A DNA stretch of 64,000 nt from Plumapathes pennacea (GCA_964036295.1 OZ038466.1:14728001-14792000), one strand, 5' to 3'; counted from the stretch's first letter, positions 49,337 to 60,192 are shown. The notes: a model not told the origin generated them from the sequence alone. Translations and numbers: made by a program.

Positions 49337-49982
49337 TATTCAGTGGACCGATTACATTGTTTCACGGACCCCAGTATTCATCCCGCGAATGCTGGTTCAC
49401 CAACTCGAACTAGAAGAACCCAGACCATTCTACATCATACTAGAAGACAACAAACAAACCCGCTTCCATCTCCCGCTGGCAAGCCCCTCCGAACCCGAAC
49501 GCTTCCTGACCTGGCTAAACGACAAATGCCGAGATGCTCGCAAAACAACACCTAACGGACAGTGGATCCGATGCATCTACGCCATGTTGCGCTACTTGGA
49601 ACGCCGTCAATTCAACATACTCACCACTAACTATTCACCCGCTCGAGAGTACTTTGAAAAAATCAAACAGCCCTCCAACATAGATGCCTTCACCACGGAC
49701 TCAAAAATTGCTACCGGCGTGGTCAAACAGATTGAACGCATCGTCAACGATGTCGAGAACGGAAAATATGCAACAGCCCGCCCCCCAGATGGATGCACAA
49801 TCAGTCCTATCATCAATCCAACTCAAATTCAGTGGGTTGACTATCCTGTCGGACACACTCATTGTCACCTATGTGGTCATTACCAAAATCTTATTCACCA
49901 AACACGTCCTTTTTGCCCCAAGTGTGAACGCCATAGTTTTACCTGCACAAACAACTACTCTTGTAAAGGACATGACAAATAA
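49305..49982 (+). CDS. Uncharacterised 225-aa protein with C-terminal zinc ribbon
   Basis: An intact frame, starting MSAMIGVKLNDIQWTDYIV. A beta/helix-mixed N-terminal domain (with PFYIILEDNKQTRFHLPL) is followed by a conserved-looking helix (SKIATGVVKQIERIVNDVEN). The C-terminal zinc-binding module has HCHLCGHY, PFCPKCERH and CTNNYSC. It is the last gene before the right inverted repeat, as the Fic gene is at the left. No family recognised. Confidence 0.65.
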   Translation: MSAMIGVKLNDIQWTDYIVSRTPVFIPRMLVHQLELEEPRPFYIILEDNKQTRFHLPLASPSEPERFLTWLNDKCRDARKTTPNGQWIRCIYAMLRYLERRQFNILTTNYSPAREYFEKIKQPSNIDAFTTDSKIATGVVKQIERIVNDVENGKYATARPPDGCTISPIINPTQIQWVDYPVGHTHCHLCGHYQNLIHQTRPFCPKCERHSFTCTNNYSCKGHDK

Positions 49983-50180
49983 AAACTTTTATTTCTTCAC
50001 TCTGTCTCAGGGTGGTGCGATGTGGCGCCCTGTGTAACCCCTCTAACCTGCAACCCTTCTCAACTTTCCACAGTTCGTATCCCCAGTCCGACAATGACCA
50101 AATTAAATTAATACAGCGAGGCAAAAAGGCCCCCCACTAAGACCTCACTACGGTAAGTAAAACTCCTCTTCTCCCCCACC

Positions 50181-50377
50181 CCCTCTCCCCAGGGCGCCCT
50201 TTGCACACCCCATTTTTTCCACTTCCGGTCAATCCCCTCCCCACCCTCCCCTCCCCTCCAAAATTCACCCCACCCCCTCAGTTCCCATTTTAGGGTGACA
50301 AAAACCCTCCCCAGGAGCTGGGGGTAAGGCATCTCATTAGTATGCAAAGTGGGGCATTTTCTGGACCCCATACTACT
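50181..50377 (-). repeat. Right terminal inverted repeat
   Basis: Inverted partner of 25,674-25,869. It differs mostly in the length of G/C homopolymers, so the copies have diverged little. Confidence 0.95.
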
Positions 50378-50383
50378 AGTAGC
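50378..50383. repeat. Target-site duplication, right copy (AGTAGC)
   Basis: Direct copy of the hexamer at 25,668-25,673, abutting the right inverted repeat, and part of the interrupted BEL/Pao pol gene. Confidence 0.9.
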
Positions 50384-52293
50384 TCCCGTAAGTTCGAGAC
50401 CATTCTTTGGGCAGTTGTAGTTGAGACTACCGACTTCAGACAGTCGTCCACATAAAAATTCTTTAGTACAGTGTTTACGACATCATCAGTAAAATCATCT
50501 TTGTTATCTACGGCAGTTCGGCGAAGGGCGTATCCTGAACAGGCTGGAGATGAGGTAGCACCAAACAGGTGCACTGTCATACGATAGGACTGAGCCTCCT
50601 TTTCAAGATCGTGGTCTTTCCACCAAAGAAATAGTAGAGCGTCTCTGTCCTCGGGGGCTACCTTCACATGATGAAACATCTGCTTGATATCTGCTACCAC
50701 TGCTACTGCTTCCTGACGAAATCTGATGAGAACACTTAACAGGGAGTTCGTTTGGTCTGGGCCTTGCAGAAGCTGATCGTTGAGCAACGTGCCCTTGTAC
50801 TTAGCAGCACAATCGAAGACAACGTGGACTTTCTTCTTCGCAGGGTGAATGACGTGATGTTGTGGGATATACCATGTCCCTTTCTTCTCATGTTTCCCTT
50901 GAGTAGGCGGGATGCGAGGGTGATGTAACTTTCCCAACTGATGTCTTGATCCTTTCGGCACTTCAAACGACTGGTCACAGCAGTTGCGATAGATAAAATC
51001 CAGCTGTCCTTTGGAAGCTCGAACCCGGGTGTTTACTTGCTGTTCGCTGTTCGTTGAATCAGGAACCTCTGCGTGACCCTTGTCAATGTAATCTTTGACC
51101 ACTGACTTGTACTTCTCATAGGGATTGGGGTCTCTCTTGAACCTAACCTTTTGAAGAGCCAGTCTTCTTTCAGCTAACGACTTGTTGTCTGGTAGGTTTG
51201 GTTTGCCGTCGTCCCACGGTAAACGAAGCTGATAGTGACCATCCACGAGAAGGGTAGTATCTTCCATAATCTTTAAAGCTTTCAGTTCCTTGATCGAAAG
51301 TCCCTTGCGATGGTCAGACTTGACCTCAGGAAAGTCATGGTTGTACATGCGCTCAAGCATTACATGGAGATCGTTGTCCTGACGAGCAACAAAGTTGACG
51401 TGATGATCGTGGCTGATACAACTGCCTGTTGGTCCCCTCAAAGTCCAGCCCAAATGTGTTCGCACAGCGTATGGCTCTGTACTTCTGCCACGCCTTTGCT
51501 CGAGGACCCAGTGCGCTTCGGGAACATCACAGCCAATTAGTAGAGATATCTTTGAGTCCCTTAACTTCGGAATGCTGATATTCCGCAAGTGAGTCCACCG
51601 TCGAAGATCCTCCTGGTGAGGAGTGCTTCTAGCAAAAATAGGAAGACCATTCACTGTCCATGCGTTGTTGACTGCTATGGTGTGGTTACCCTTGAAAGGT
51701 TTCATTTGAAATGCCACTCGCTCGCGTTGGCCTTGAGACTCACTACCATGCACAGTGGTGAGAGTAAAGTCGTTCAGTTTGGTTCCAAACATGTTTTGCC
51801 TTTCTATAAGCTGCCTTTCCACCAGAGTCGTATCTGACCCATTGTCAATGAAGGCGTACGTTTCCATTTCTATGCCATTTCCAACTATCTTGACTGGCAG
51901 AATCCCGAGCATGACGTCATGCGATGCTCCGATGGCTCCACAGTTCACAGTTACAGGTTCTCCATCCTGAGTAGCCGAGCTGATTGCTTCCCTCGTGGGA
52001 GCGGTATTGATTGGCTTGACGAAAGCGCCATGAAGTAGGTGATGGTGCCGTTTTGGGCACAGACCCGTGTCCGTCGAGAGTCCACTTGTTACTTGCGCAG
52101 GACAGGAGCGTGAGAAATGTGTACCCAAGAAACACAAATCGCAGTTTTCTTTCTCGAACAAAGGCCTTCCTCTTGACTGGTCCGAGCTTTCCAAAAGATT
52201 CACAAGTGCTGAGCATATGATTGGCTCCACAAAGTGGACACTGGCAAGGCATAGCGTGAGGCGCCGCGCGAGTAGGGAACTGGCTTGTGGCAA
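50384..52293 (-). CDS. pol: BEL/Pao Pol: aspartic protease and reverse transcriptase
   Basis: Open for over 630 codons. The retropepsin motif AFIDNGSDTTLV lies about 145 residues in. The Pao-specific region HLGWTLRGPTG follows. The reverse transcriptase has the motif around VVADIKQMFHHV and the catalytic FYVDD near residue 610. The frame runs into the right end of the inserted Polinton at 50,377 and resumes at 25,667 on its other side. The 6-bp AGTAGC duplicated at the insertion is part of this coding sequence. Confidence 0.85.
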
Positions 52294-52844
52294 GTGTTGT
52301 CACCTTCAATTTTACAGTTGTAGTCTTCTTAGTCTTTGGATCGCTACCCGGCCTCTTCCCAACGAGCTGACCAAAGCGGGAGTTCGCAGCTTCTGCACGT
52401 TCCTCAATAAAATCTGTGAGATCGTGAAAATCTGGGAATCTCCCTTCATCATATATCTTGGTGGAAGTAGACACCCACTTCTGCTGAATGTGCGTTGGAA
52501 GGCGTAGTATGATCTTGTCGATGGTATTGCTGGAGTTCATATCTGACTCGCATTTCATGCTGGTCAGTGTCAGTTCTGCGCTTCTCATATCTGTGGCCAG
52601 GGCAGATAAGCTAGAGCTGTCCCAGGTAATGATGGCTGGTCCATCGATGATGCGTTTCAAGAGGGCTTCTGAAACTCGGTGGGGCTGCCCGAATTTCTTC
52701 TTCAATATTTTCCATGCTATGTGATATCCTGAGCCTTCTGGTATGGTTGCACAGTGCTTTATTGCACGGAGGGCTTCGCCCCGACAATCGCTAATAAGGT
52801 GTGAGAGCCTTGAGCTGTCGTCCTCTGTTTTACTGGCCACAGAT
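51990..52844 (-). pseudogene. gag: BEL/Pao Gag C-terminus and zinc knuckle, frameshifted
   Basis: This frame starts near VASKTEDDSSRLSHLISDC and contains the conserved Pao gag segment EALRAIKHC...GSGYHIAWKILKKKFG, with DFIEERAEAAN further on. It ends with a zinc-binding CPLCGANHMLSTCESF motif near 52,215. After about 52,130 the reading is taken over by another frame with FEKENCDLCFLGTHFSRSC, a second Cys cluster, so a frameshift lies near 52,140. It belongs to the same polyprotein as the flanking pieces. Confidence 0.7.
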
Positions 52845-53669
52845 GCCTCGATAGCGTATAAATAGATAAAAGTTCAATGGATTGCCATCGAACGTACCAT
52901 TTTCACGCTTAGGAAGCTGCATTTCCTTTGCTATGGAGGTCATTAGCTCTTGTTGCTGTTTTAAAGTTTGCTCCTGTTGTTGGATGGCTTGCAGGAGCCG
53001 ATCCGGCATCGGTGATTCAATTCCTGGCCCGCAGTCCGGCGACCAAGGTGGGGCCTTCGGGTTGAGATAATTGCCACGCCCGCCCGTTTCGACTTTTACA
53101 TCGTCAAATTGATGAGATTCAGGCGTCTTCGGTAGTTTCCTGCGTGGCGGGATTTCTTCCTTTACGCTTTTGAAAAAGCGTCGAATGTTCTGTTCAGTGG
53201 CAAAGCTGCGGCCTTGCAGAACTGGCTGTAAGCCTTGATCTTTTTCTTCACAAAATATCTCTGCCGCCGCTTCGGCTATCTGAATCTTCTTATCGGCTTC
53301 TAAGACGAGTTTCTTTCTTTCCAATTCTTCACGTTGACGACGAAAGTCGGCTTCCAGTGCCTCTTCTTCCGGTTCCACGTTCTGAGTTTGGATAAAGTTT
53401 GTCATCTCCGTTCTTGCAGTTGCAAGTTGTAGAAGGGCGGCCTTCGAAGCCTTCGAAGCTTCAGAAGATCGAGAAACTTTCGAACTTCTGCAACTCGTGC
53501 TCTCCCTTTCTTGGTCGATTGAGGTTGTTATTTCTCTTTGTGCAGGACGATCCATTGTCCTCAACCCGCTGATGGCAGAATACGTCTTCGGCTCTGATTT
53601 CTTATCTTCATCTCCTTTGTCAATAGGCAGACGCTGAGCCCTTGTGACGACTCCCTCCGCATAGGACAT
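52845..53669 (-). CDS. gag: BEL/Pao Gag, N-terminal part
   Basis: From the ATG at 53,669 (MSYAEGVVTRAQRLPIDKG) the frame is open for about 275 codons. It has a long Glu/Lys/Arg coiled-coil region (EALEADFRRQREELERKK), a Gln-rich segment, and the KLPKRENGTFDGNPLNFY-like motif that starts the conserved Pao-type Gag. The ORF shifts frame at about 52,845 (RYRGICGQ stop), after which Gag continues in the next frame. The DNA transposon at 53,690 inserted only about 20 bp upstream of this ATG, in the leader. Confidence 0.75.
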
Positions 53670-53757
53670 TTCTTCGGCGAAGTTTCCAACCCAGCAGGCA
53701 TTCGACGTTGTTTCAACGTCGATATTTTGTTGAAACGTGGTCGCGACGTCAGACAAC

Positions 53758-54290
53758 CAGAATACAACGTCTTTGCAACGTTATTTTTTCGACGTTTAAC
53801 AAACGTTAGAATTTGACGTTGCATCAACGTAGAATTGTGGTTGTACTGAGCACGCCGATTTCTCCTACTTCCACTCATACGAATATCCCCCAAAAAAACC
53901 AAAATTCAACGTCTTGTCAACGTTATGTTTTCGACGTTTAACAAACGTTAGAATTTGACGTTGCATCAACGTAGAATTATGGTTGTGTAAGAACACCAAT
54001 TTTCTCATAAATCCACTCATCCGAATATCCCGTATAGAAACCAAAATACAACGTCATTCCAACGTTATGTTTGCGACGTTTAACAAACGTTAGAATTTGA
54101 CGCTACATCGACCTGGAGTTATGATTATGTGAGGACGCCAATTTATCTTAATTCACTGTACAAATATCCGTATAGAAACCAAAATACAACGTTATTTCAA
54201 CGTTACAACATCTCAGATATTCAAACTCAGAATTAGACGTTGCATCAACGTAGAATTGTGGTTGACGTCGCCCACTCAAATGAATACCTC
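53758..54290. repeat. Left subterminal array, four ~135-bp units
   Basis: Each unit contains CAACGTTAT, TTTAACAAACGTTAGAATTT and GACGTTGCATCAACGTAGAA followed by a less conserved spacer with ATCC and TATAGAAACCAAAAT. Sequence decays toward the inside. Confidence 0.85.
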
Positions 54291-54790
54291 ACATAAATAC
54301 AAACAGAATTCTGCAAAGCCTTTTCTAATACCGGGCATCAATTTGCAAGAATATTCGGAATTAGAACCACTGTGGTCTGTGGACTGCATGAGAGCGAAAT
54401 ACGATATTTACAGTCTCTCCCCCAGTTCGTGACTCCTTTTACTAACGCCTTTGAATTTGCTTTGAACAAGTCCCTTCTCTTCTCCTGCATTAATTGGTTT
54501 GTTAATTGTTGGCGGACTGTTGCTGAATTATTATTTGCGCAGAATGAATGTGGCCTTTCTCATCGACGGTCAGTAAACGTGCTGGTCTGAATTCCATCTG
54601 TCAACAGCAAACATTATTTTTTATTTTTGTCACGCATCAGAAATTATTCTCCTTGTACAAGCAGCGCACAACTCCGTACAACGCACTGATGTTGAAAATC
54701 ATGTAATAATCTGTTCATCCTATAAAATACAAGGTAGAATTAAAACAAAGCAAGCGTCTTAGTAGATGAAATCGTTCTGCCCGTTCGTGA

Positions 54791-56480
54791 ATGGGCAATG
54801 TGACGTCATCTGCAGCACCTATTGTGACAACCCAGAGCAAGCGAACTAGGATTTCAGTTGGCTTTTGGCGCTGCCAACGACAAGTATTAACGTCTTCTCC
54901 GGGGCTTCAACGGGTCGTGTTTTCCAAGGTGAGTATAGTCGTATCTCTTCAGTATTCTTTTGTGCAGTTATTTTTACAGTAGCTTTATATATTCTACACT
55001 CATTTATCGGCTTGTATCACTTGTTATTACCTTAGTTATACTAGTGGAAGCATTAACGGTCGCTCTGATACTGGCTGAGGCTGAACATATAGCCGTCGCC
55101 TTGGAAAAAAGAGGCCCGTGGTAGTTTAATGGAATATTTCCCAGTCCTTATATGTGATGCTGTCGTTCTCTTGCCGATCGCTGAGATTACCTGTGATTCA
55201 CAAGATCGCGTGCTCTTTCTTCCGATTTGAATCATGCCGTGACGTCGGCGTCATCCGTGTGGCGCACTCGGAATGCATCACGAGAAAGAAACACTTAAAA
55301 TCAAAGATGGTGCCGACATGACAAAAAAAACTATAGAAAATGTAGACTACATACAAAATATTATGACGTGTTCCATTGAGAATTGTTTTGTGGCAGTACT
55401 TTAAGTTACTCATAAGGGCTTATACCTACTAGGTAAGTATTTCAAGAGACACAATGGTTCGTTTACAGACTTAAAGAATTATATTTTGTTGTAACTGAGG
55501 TCCTTTTTATTCTGTAGTCGACATTGTGCATTTAGCTCAACATTGTTTTCTTGTCTAGTTTCCTGACGGTGTTAATTGAAGCAGCTAGCCATTTGTCCCA
55601 CCAACGTTTTTCCACATTGTTTCGAAAGCGCTTGTTATAATCACCAATTGTAATCATTAATTAGCTATATCTTTTCTCTATCAGATATGTCAACTATCAA
55701 AGATTGGTGGCGTTAGTGCACGGGATAATGTCACCCGAGTAATGCAAAGGTAATAGTAGTTCTAAACTATTCACAAATTTGCTGCTTACTTTGTAGTTAG
55801 TTTAGTTAGTTTGCTTTTGTATTTGCCACAATAAAAGCAGTTTATCTGTATCTATCTGTCACGTACAGTTCATCAATCCTGTCACCCAAATATTAAAAGG
55901 TAACATGGGTTATTTTTTGGCAATCGCTATGTTATAGATTGATGACCAATGATCTGATGGCTCAGATGAACATGAAAGGAAAGAGAGGAAAAAAGGGATT
56001 TGGCGGAACACCACTGTGCAATGCCATCACAGGTAATTTCTTGCAATAGCTTCACTTAATTGTCATTCAAATTTAGGTCCGTACATTTGTCAGATTAGTT
56101 ATTGAAATAGTAATATTTAGTGGTCACTTAAGTGTCTTGTTTAGACGAGGAAACACTAATTTGGTTTTCTCTCATGTAATTCCGGGTGGCTACACGGAGA
56201 AGCATGAAATTGTTTTACGTTCACCTCTATGATGAATATGCAAAGAAGCAGCTGCACTGTGAATTTTCTCTGTGGCTAAGCTAGAAAAAAAAATCGGAAG
56301 TAATTTGCTTCGGAAGCAACAATGTTTTTGACATGCTTCCTTTTCCTATTGCCATTTTCAGCATTTGTTGTGAAAACAATGAGCACCACGGAATTGGAGG
56401 TTGCCACTGCAGTGACAATTAACCTGCTTAAAATATGTCCCGGACCGGAAAGGAGGAGGGGAAGGAAGAGTGATGCATAG
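54791..56480 (+). CDS. Four-exon gene resembling DUF4806 C-terminus
   Basis: Predicted exons are 54,791-54,928, 55,685-55,749, 55,938-56,032 and 56,362-56,480, all with GT donors and AG acceptors. They join into one 138-codon frame ending in TAG. Exons 2-4 carry QLSKIGGVSARDNVTRVMQR, then MKGKRGKKGFGGTPLCNAI and VATAVTINLLK. This pattern (LxxIGG...R, G.KGK.AF, final helix) resembles the C-terminal DUF4806 domain, which is often found in mobile-element proteins; the match is from memory. The exon-1 assignment is weaker. The protein may be DNA-associated; its role in transposition is unknown. Confidence 0.6.
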
Positions 56481-56639
56481 AAACTGTTTTTATTTTGATA
56501 TTAAGCAATACGTTACGTAACGACGACTGAGTCTAGTAATTTAGTTCATTTATACAGTAGTAGAAATGAGTATTTTTGCTTATTTCAACGTATGTTTAAC
56601 GTTTGCATCTGAAGCCAATAAATTTCATTTGACCACACT

Positions 56640-57240
56640 CACAGCTCCACGTTGTTTCAATGCCGTGCTTTGACGTTGGCGTTCGTTGCCAAAGTGATGT
56701 CGATTCTATTTGCGAATTCAATCGTTTTTCAACGTGATCTAACCTTGGTCACCCAGCCACTATTCAACGTCTCAGATTTTCACGTTTAATCGACGAAAAT
56801 TCACGACGTTGATTCACAAACCGAAATTATACGTTGATTTAAACGTCCGATTGCGACGTTGGATTGACGTCCGAAAAAGTACGTCGATCCATTTCCATAT
56901 TCAATGAATATTCAACGTTGTTTCGATGTCAACAAATAACGTTGTTTCGACATATGTAATTCAACGTTGATTCAACGTCCGATTCCGACGTTGACTCAAC
57001 GTCCGAAAAATTACGTCGATTCCATTTCCATATTCAATGAATATTCAACGTTGTTTCGATGTCAACAAATAACGTTGTTTCGACATATGTATTTCGACGT
57101 TGATTCAACGTCCGATTCCGACGTTGACTCGACGTCCAAAAAATTTCGTCGATTCCATTTCCATATTCAATCAATTCTCAACGTCGTTTCAACGTAAGTG
57201 AATAACGTTGTTTCGACGTTTTTTCGACGTACTTTTGCCC
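56640..57240. repeat. Right subterminal array, ~125-bp units
   Basis: About three good units hold ATTCAACGTTGTTTCGATG, ACATATGTA, GATTCAACGTCCGATTCCGA and TTCCATTTCCATATTCAAT. They share the AACGTTG core with the left array but otherwise differ from it, so the two arms are not simple inversions. Confidence 0.85.
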
Positions 57241-57283
57241 GCTGGGAAACCACAAGCCACGAACTTTACGTTGTCAGAAACGA

Positions 57284-57499
57284 TGTTGGATCCGCGATTC
57301 AACTTTTATTCACTGTTTAAACTCGACTCGAAGTAGTAGTAGTAGTAGTAGTAGTGTGAGTAGTGGTAGTAGTAGTAGGTTTCTGCAACACAGCAACATA
57401 AAGGAAGATAAGGCACTAACGGAAAAGTAAAAGAATAACGGAGAAAATTATACCTGACAGTAAGCGTTCCGAACAACCGCGCTCGTAGCTGATAAAACA
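57284..57499 (-). repeat. BEL/Pao 5' LTR (216 bp)
   Basis: On the minus strand it starts TGTTTTATCAGC (57,499) and ends GGATCCAACA (57,284), so it has TG...CA ends. It holds a TAG/CTA microsatellite at about 57,332-57,385 and an AATAAA at about 57,307-57,312. No second LTR is seen at the other end, so the assignment rests on position upstream of gag and on end structure. Confidence 0.6.
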
Positions 57500-57520
57500 T
57501 AACTGCAGCAATCTGACCGA

Positions 57521-58069
57521 TTACGCGTCAAGAAAACGAATGTAACAATGGAAGATAAACCAATGAAAATAGAGTAGAGGACAATGAAACCTATAGAAAA
57601 TTACCAAGTAGGACAACACAAAGCGAACGAGGACAATACCCAATGTCCCAATCCCAATATGTCTTCCACTAAACGCGAGATCAATTAATTTACTGCTTCT
57701 CTTTTTTACATCTGCACTCACTGCACAATCATCAAGAATTATGAGAACTTTGGTTTGTCTTCCGAGATCATCCATTTTATTATCGTGAAATAGATCTGCA
57801 CAAATTTCCAAACACTCTTCAACATCTTCAGTTTCACTCGCATTTGGCGTCATAACGAAAAAGCATTTGTCAAGATTGGCAAATCCTTCATAAGTTTTGT
57901 TTGTTCCAAAAGTTGGACAAATCAAGACAATAGAGTCAAAGACATGTCTAAGAGGACCCCTCAAAAGATCAACCAAGTATTTTGATTTTCCATAATTAGT
58001 TGGTCCAGGTATCAAGCAATGAAATGGTACTTTTGATTTCATATTTTCCATTTTTGGATATGAAATCAT
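57521..58069 (-). pseudogene. Packaging ATPase of the AT-rich Polinton, 3' end lost
   Basis: Starts near MENMKSKVPFHCLIPGPTNY; the Walker A-like GPTNYGKS lies near residue 25. The Walker B VLIILDD follows near residue 110, then the FSGRHIGIG region. After that residue the frame degenerates into hydrophobic non-homologous sequence and reaches the BEL/Pao LTR, so the C-terminal quarter is missing. The family translocates DNA into the capsid. It lies directly downstream of the capsid gene, as is usual in Polintons. Confidence 0.8.
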
Positions 58070-58090
58070 ATATTTTTAAGTCTTGGAATC

Positions 58091-58525
58091 TCAAGAGGAT
58101 GGTTCAATTCTCACATCTTTTACAATACCATCACTAACAAAAACCGCTGCATCAGACACAGTAAATACGTGGTAAAACACAGTTACACCAGTAATACTAG
58201 CTACGTCAACAACTAATCTCACACCATCATTACCTCCCCTTATCACAATTCCATCTCCATAAAGATTGTTGTCTGATGTAGATCTTAAATCAATCCACAA
58301 CGCGAATTTGTCATTATGAAAGTCATGAAAATGATCCTCAGCATAATCAAACCTTTTCAAAATCATTGGCCAAACATCCTCTCGTGAAGTTCCATCTGAA
58401 AATAACTTGTGTGGAACACCATTGATAGAAACTGTGACAGAATTAACGAGAGGATTAACAAACTCCTTGGCGTCCCTCTTACCTGAATTAAATTCTTTCG
58501 AAAAGAACAGCATGATTCCTTTCAT
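58091..58525 (-). pseudogene. Polinton major capsid protein, C-terminal jelly roll
   Basis: 144 codons with the strongly conserved features of Polinton major capsid proteins: MKGIMLFFSKE, FVNPLVNSVTVSINGVPHKL, then KFALWIDLRSTSDNNLYGDG. This is the second jelly roll, ending VRIEPSS. The first half is in the adjacent piece, so a frameshift and small gap separate them. The protein forms the icosahedral shell. The identification rests on recalled family patterns. Confidence 0.8.
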
Positions 58526-58590
58526 ACAACTTCTTGCTCTATTTATATGAAGATTGATACTAATCCTAGAACCAATGTCAATCTTCTCTT

Positions 58591-58980
58591 TTACATAATG
58601 ATGAACGTCCTCAAAATAAAAAGTTCTCCCGTTTTGATAAGCGTTACTAGCAATTGAGCCAAATTTTTGTTTTCGATGGTTGAATATTCTAACTCTGTGT
58701 CTTTCAACTTATAACCATGATCTTTAGTATTGTCTGTCGTTACAACTATTGAAAACGCAGGAGAAAGCCTTAAATCAAACCTCAAGCCAGATTTCAGCCC
58801 TCTTTGATAATAAGCTCCATGATCATCTAGCACCGGGTGAGATAAAGGAATGTGATACTTATTGTCATACGTCGATTTCGTTTGTTTCAAAATCTTAGCT
58901 TCTCCAGTTCCTTTCACCATTATCTTCCTTTTATCCTCACTCATTATCCCTCTTTTTATATCTTCTTCACACGTTAACAT
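58591..58980 (-). pseudogene. Polinton major capsid protein, middle part
   Basis: Reads KYHIPLSHPVLDDHGAYYQR...GLRFDLRLSP, then YKLKDTELEYSTI, the boundary between the two jelly rolls of the Polinton capsid. Up to about ENKNLAQ it aligns in sense with the piece at 58,091-58,525; the last 20 codons are out of frame. The N-terminal jelly roll is not seen upstream, where the Penelope-like fragment lies. Confidence 0.75.
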
Positions 58981-59059
58981 GTCATGATACCCATAAACAT
59001 GTCGTAATTGTCTGTATCTAAAATTTTTTTTCCTCCAAAAAAGATTCTCATGTTATCCA

Positions 59060-59150
59060 CTAAGTTCCTGATACATTTTGAACAAGATGGTTATCAGCAT
59101 CACCTTTTTCTATGTCTATCTTAAACATGGCAAATGGTTTGAACCCAGGA
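59060..59150 (-). pseudogene. Short remnant between capsid and Penelope fragment
   Basis: About 30 codons (FKPFAMFKIDIEKGDADNHL) in the AT-rich style of the viral element, fused to Penelope-like sequence upstream. Possibly the N-terminal part of the capsid gene or another small virion gene, cut by the insertion. Confidence 0.35.
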
Positions 59151-60035
59151 GTGTGAACAGTAGGATGGTTGTGATCGTCCGGGCTAGAGTAGTCTCCAGA
59201 AAGACTGTTGTTGGTGACTGACGTTTCGACTACCTGAGCGGAAGTCATCTTCAGAGTCAAGTGAAAGTATTCGTCAGATGGCGGTATATATGTCTATGGT
59301 TGTTGAAGTGATTGGTCCGTTATGTCGGCCTATGGTTGGCCGAGTCGGCTTGGTTTTGTTTCGTTATTGGTCACTTGATGTTATGCTGTCCTGTTGATTA
59401 GTCTATTATTCGTTCGGTTGCGTTTGATGTCATCTATCAGTCGTTTGTAAGGTGCCGGTAATTGTTGGCTTCTGTTGAGTGGTTTCCGTTCTAAGTTTGT
59501 GTACCAGCTTTCCAGTGTAAGTCGTTGGTAGTAGTTAGTACTGTGGCTGATGCATTCAGCAGAGTCCCAGTTGATGTCGTGTTTAGTCTGTCGGTGGTGT
59601 TCAGAAATGTGATTTATGATGTCGCCGTTTCTGGTAGCTCGTTTGTGTTCAGTAAGTATCGTGTTCAAGTTTCTGCCAGTTTCACCGATGTAGGTGGCTT
59701 TGCAGTCAGTACAAGATATTCTGTATACTGTTCCCTGTCTGCTGGTGGGTTCGTCTTTGTCCTTTACGTTGTTCAGTAAGTCGCGTAGAGTCGTGATGGG
59801 TTTGTGGGCTAGCCGGATGTTGTAGGGTCGTAGATTACGTGCTATCGTCTCAGAGGTGCCTCTGATATACGGTAGTGTGGCCAAGGTCAATGGAATTGTG
59901 TCGTCAGTGGTTTCGTTGTCGGTAGTCTCGTTGGGTGCGGTATTCTCGTGAGTGTTGCGTTTGACAAAGTTAGGGTCGTAGTCGTTCTTCTGGAAAACGC
60001 GTTCCAGGTGTCGGGTCTCGTTAGTAAGTCGTCGG
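59150..60035 (-). mobile_element. Penelope-like element fragment with GIY-YIG endonuclease
   Basis: On the minus strand, a frame at 59,890-59,381 reads PYIRGTSETIARNLRPYNIR, then VYRISCTDCKATYIGETGRN, the GIY-YIG nuclease typical of Penelope-like retroelements. It continues DWDSAECISHSTNYYQRLTL...ESWYTNLE, then NRSQQLPAPYKRLIDDIK. The end of the reverse transcriptase lies upstream in another frame (59,887-60,035). Downstream is the 3' UTR with GAAGATGACTTCCGCTCAGG. It is a 5'-truncated copy inserted in the old Polinton. Confidence 0.8.
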
Positions 60036-60192
60036 GAGAGTCACAAAGTAGTAGACGAAACGAGCGCAACTGCTACTACTGTTTTCTCTGCCTTCATTGC
60101 CTTTGACAATTTCGGTTTCCTAGTTGGATTAAGTATTTCTGCAATTGACATATACAATTTAAAACATAATACCAAATCTTTAAATGAAAAAG

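Larger units (their letters stand above)
25674..50377. mobile_element. Complete Polinton/adintovirus-type element, 24,704 bp
   Basis: Bounded by about 196-bp inverted repeats beginning AGTAGTATGGGGTC (AGT...ACT ends are usual for Polintons) and flanked by a 6-bp target duplication. It carries protein-primed DNA polymerase B, integrase with chromodomain, capsid-type proteins, adenain-like protease and a packaging ATPase, the defining Polinton/adintovirus set. At least fifteen accessory genes fill the ends. Nonsense codons and frameshifts in most core genes show the copy is decayed. It is inserted in the BEL/Pao pol gene. Confidence 0.93.
53690..57246. mobile_element. 3.56-kb DNA transposon with AACGTTG subterminal arrays
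   Basis: The ends form short inverted repeats, CCCAGCAGGCA at 53,690-53,700 and TGCCCGCTGGG at 57,236-57,246. Inside each end is an array of AACGTTG/CAACGT-type motifs. The only gene is the four-exon DUF4806-like one; no transposase is seen, so it is probably non-autonomous or carries an accessory gene. It sits in the BEL/Pao leader about 20 bp upstream of gag. A target duplication is not clear. Confidence 0.75.
24895..57499 (-). mobile_element. BEL/Pao LTR retrotransposon, interrupted by two nested elements
   Basis: The minus-strand order is LTR (57,499-57,284), leader, gag, protease, reverse transcriptase and RNase H. The 3' part (integrase and 3' LTR) is missing: sequence after the RNase H passes straight into the AT-rich viral element near 24,895. 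The leader is interrupted by a 3.56-kb DNA transposon and pol by a 24.7-kb Polinton. Removing both insertions leaves coding pieces at 53,669-50,384 and 25,667-24,895 in a continuous order. Confidence 0.85.

Noticed and set aside
53758-57240. Possible CRISPR-like array from regularly spaced repeats
   Set aside because: Units are long, diverge gradually and contain palindromic AACGTT motifs without unique spacers; they are subterminal transposon repeats in a eukaryotic genome.
57332-57385. Runs of Tyr codons in a frame across the TAG/CTA repeat
   Set aside because: A microsatellite within the BEL/Pao LTR; the frame is a by-product of the repeat.
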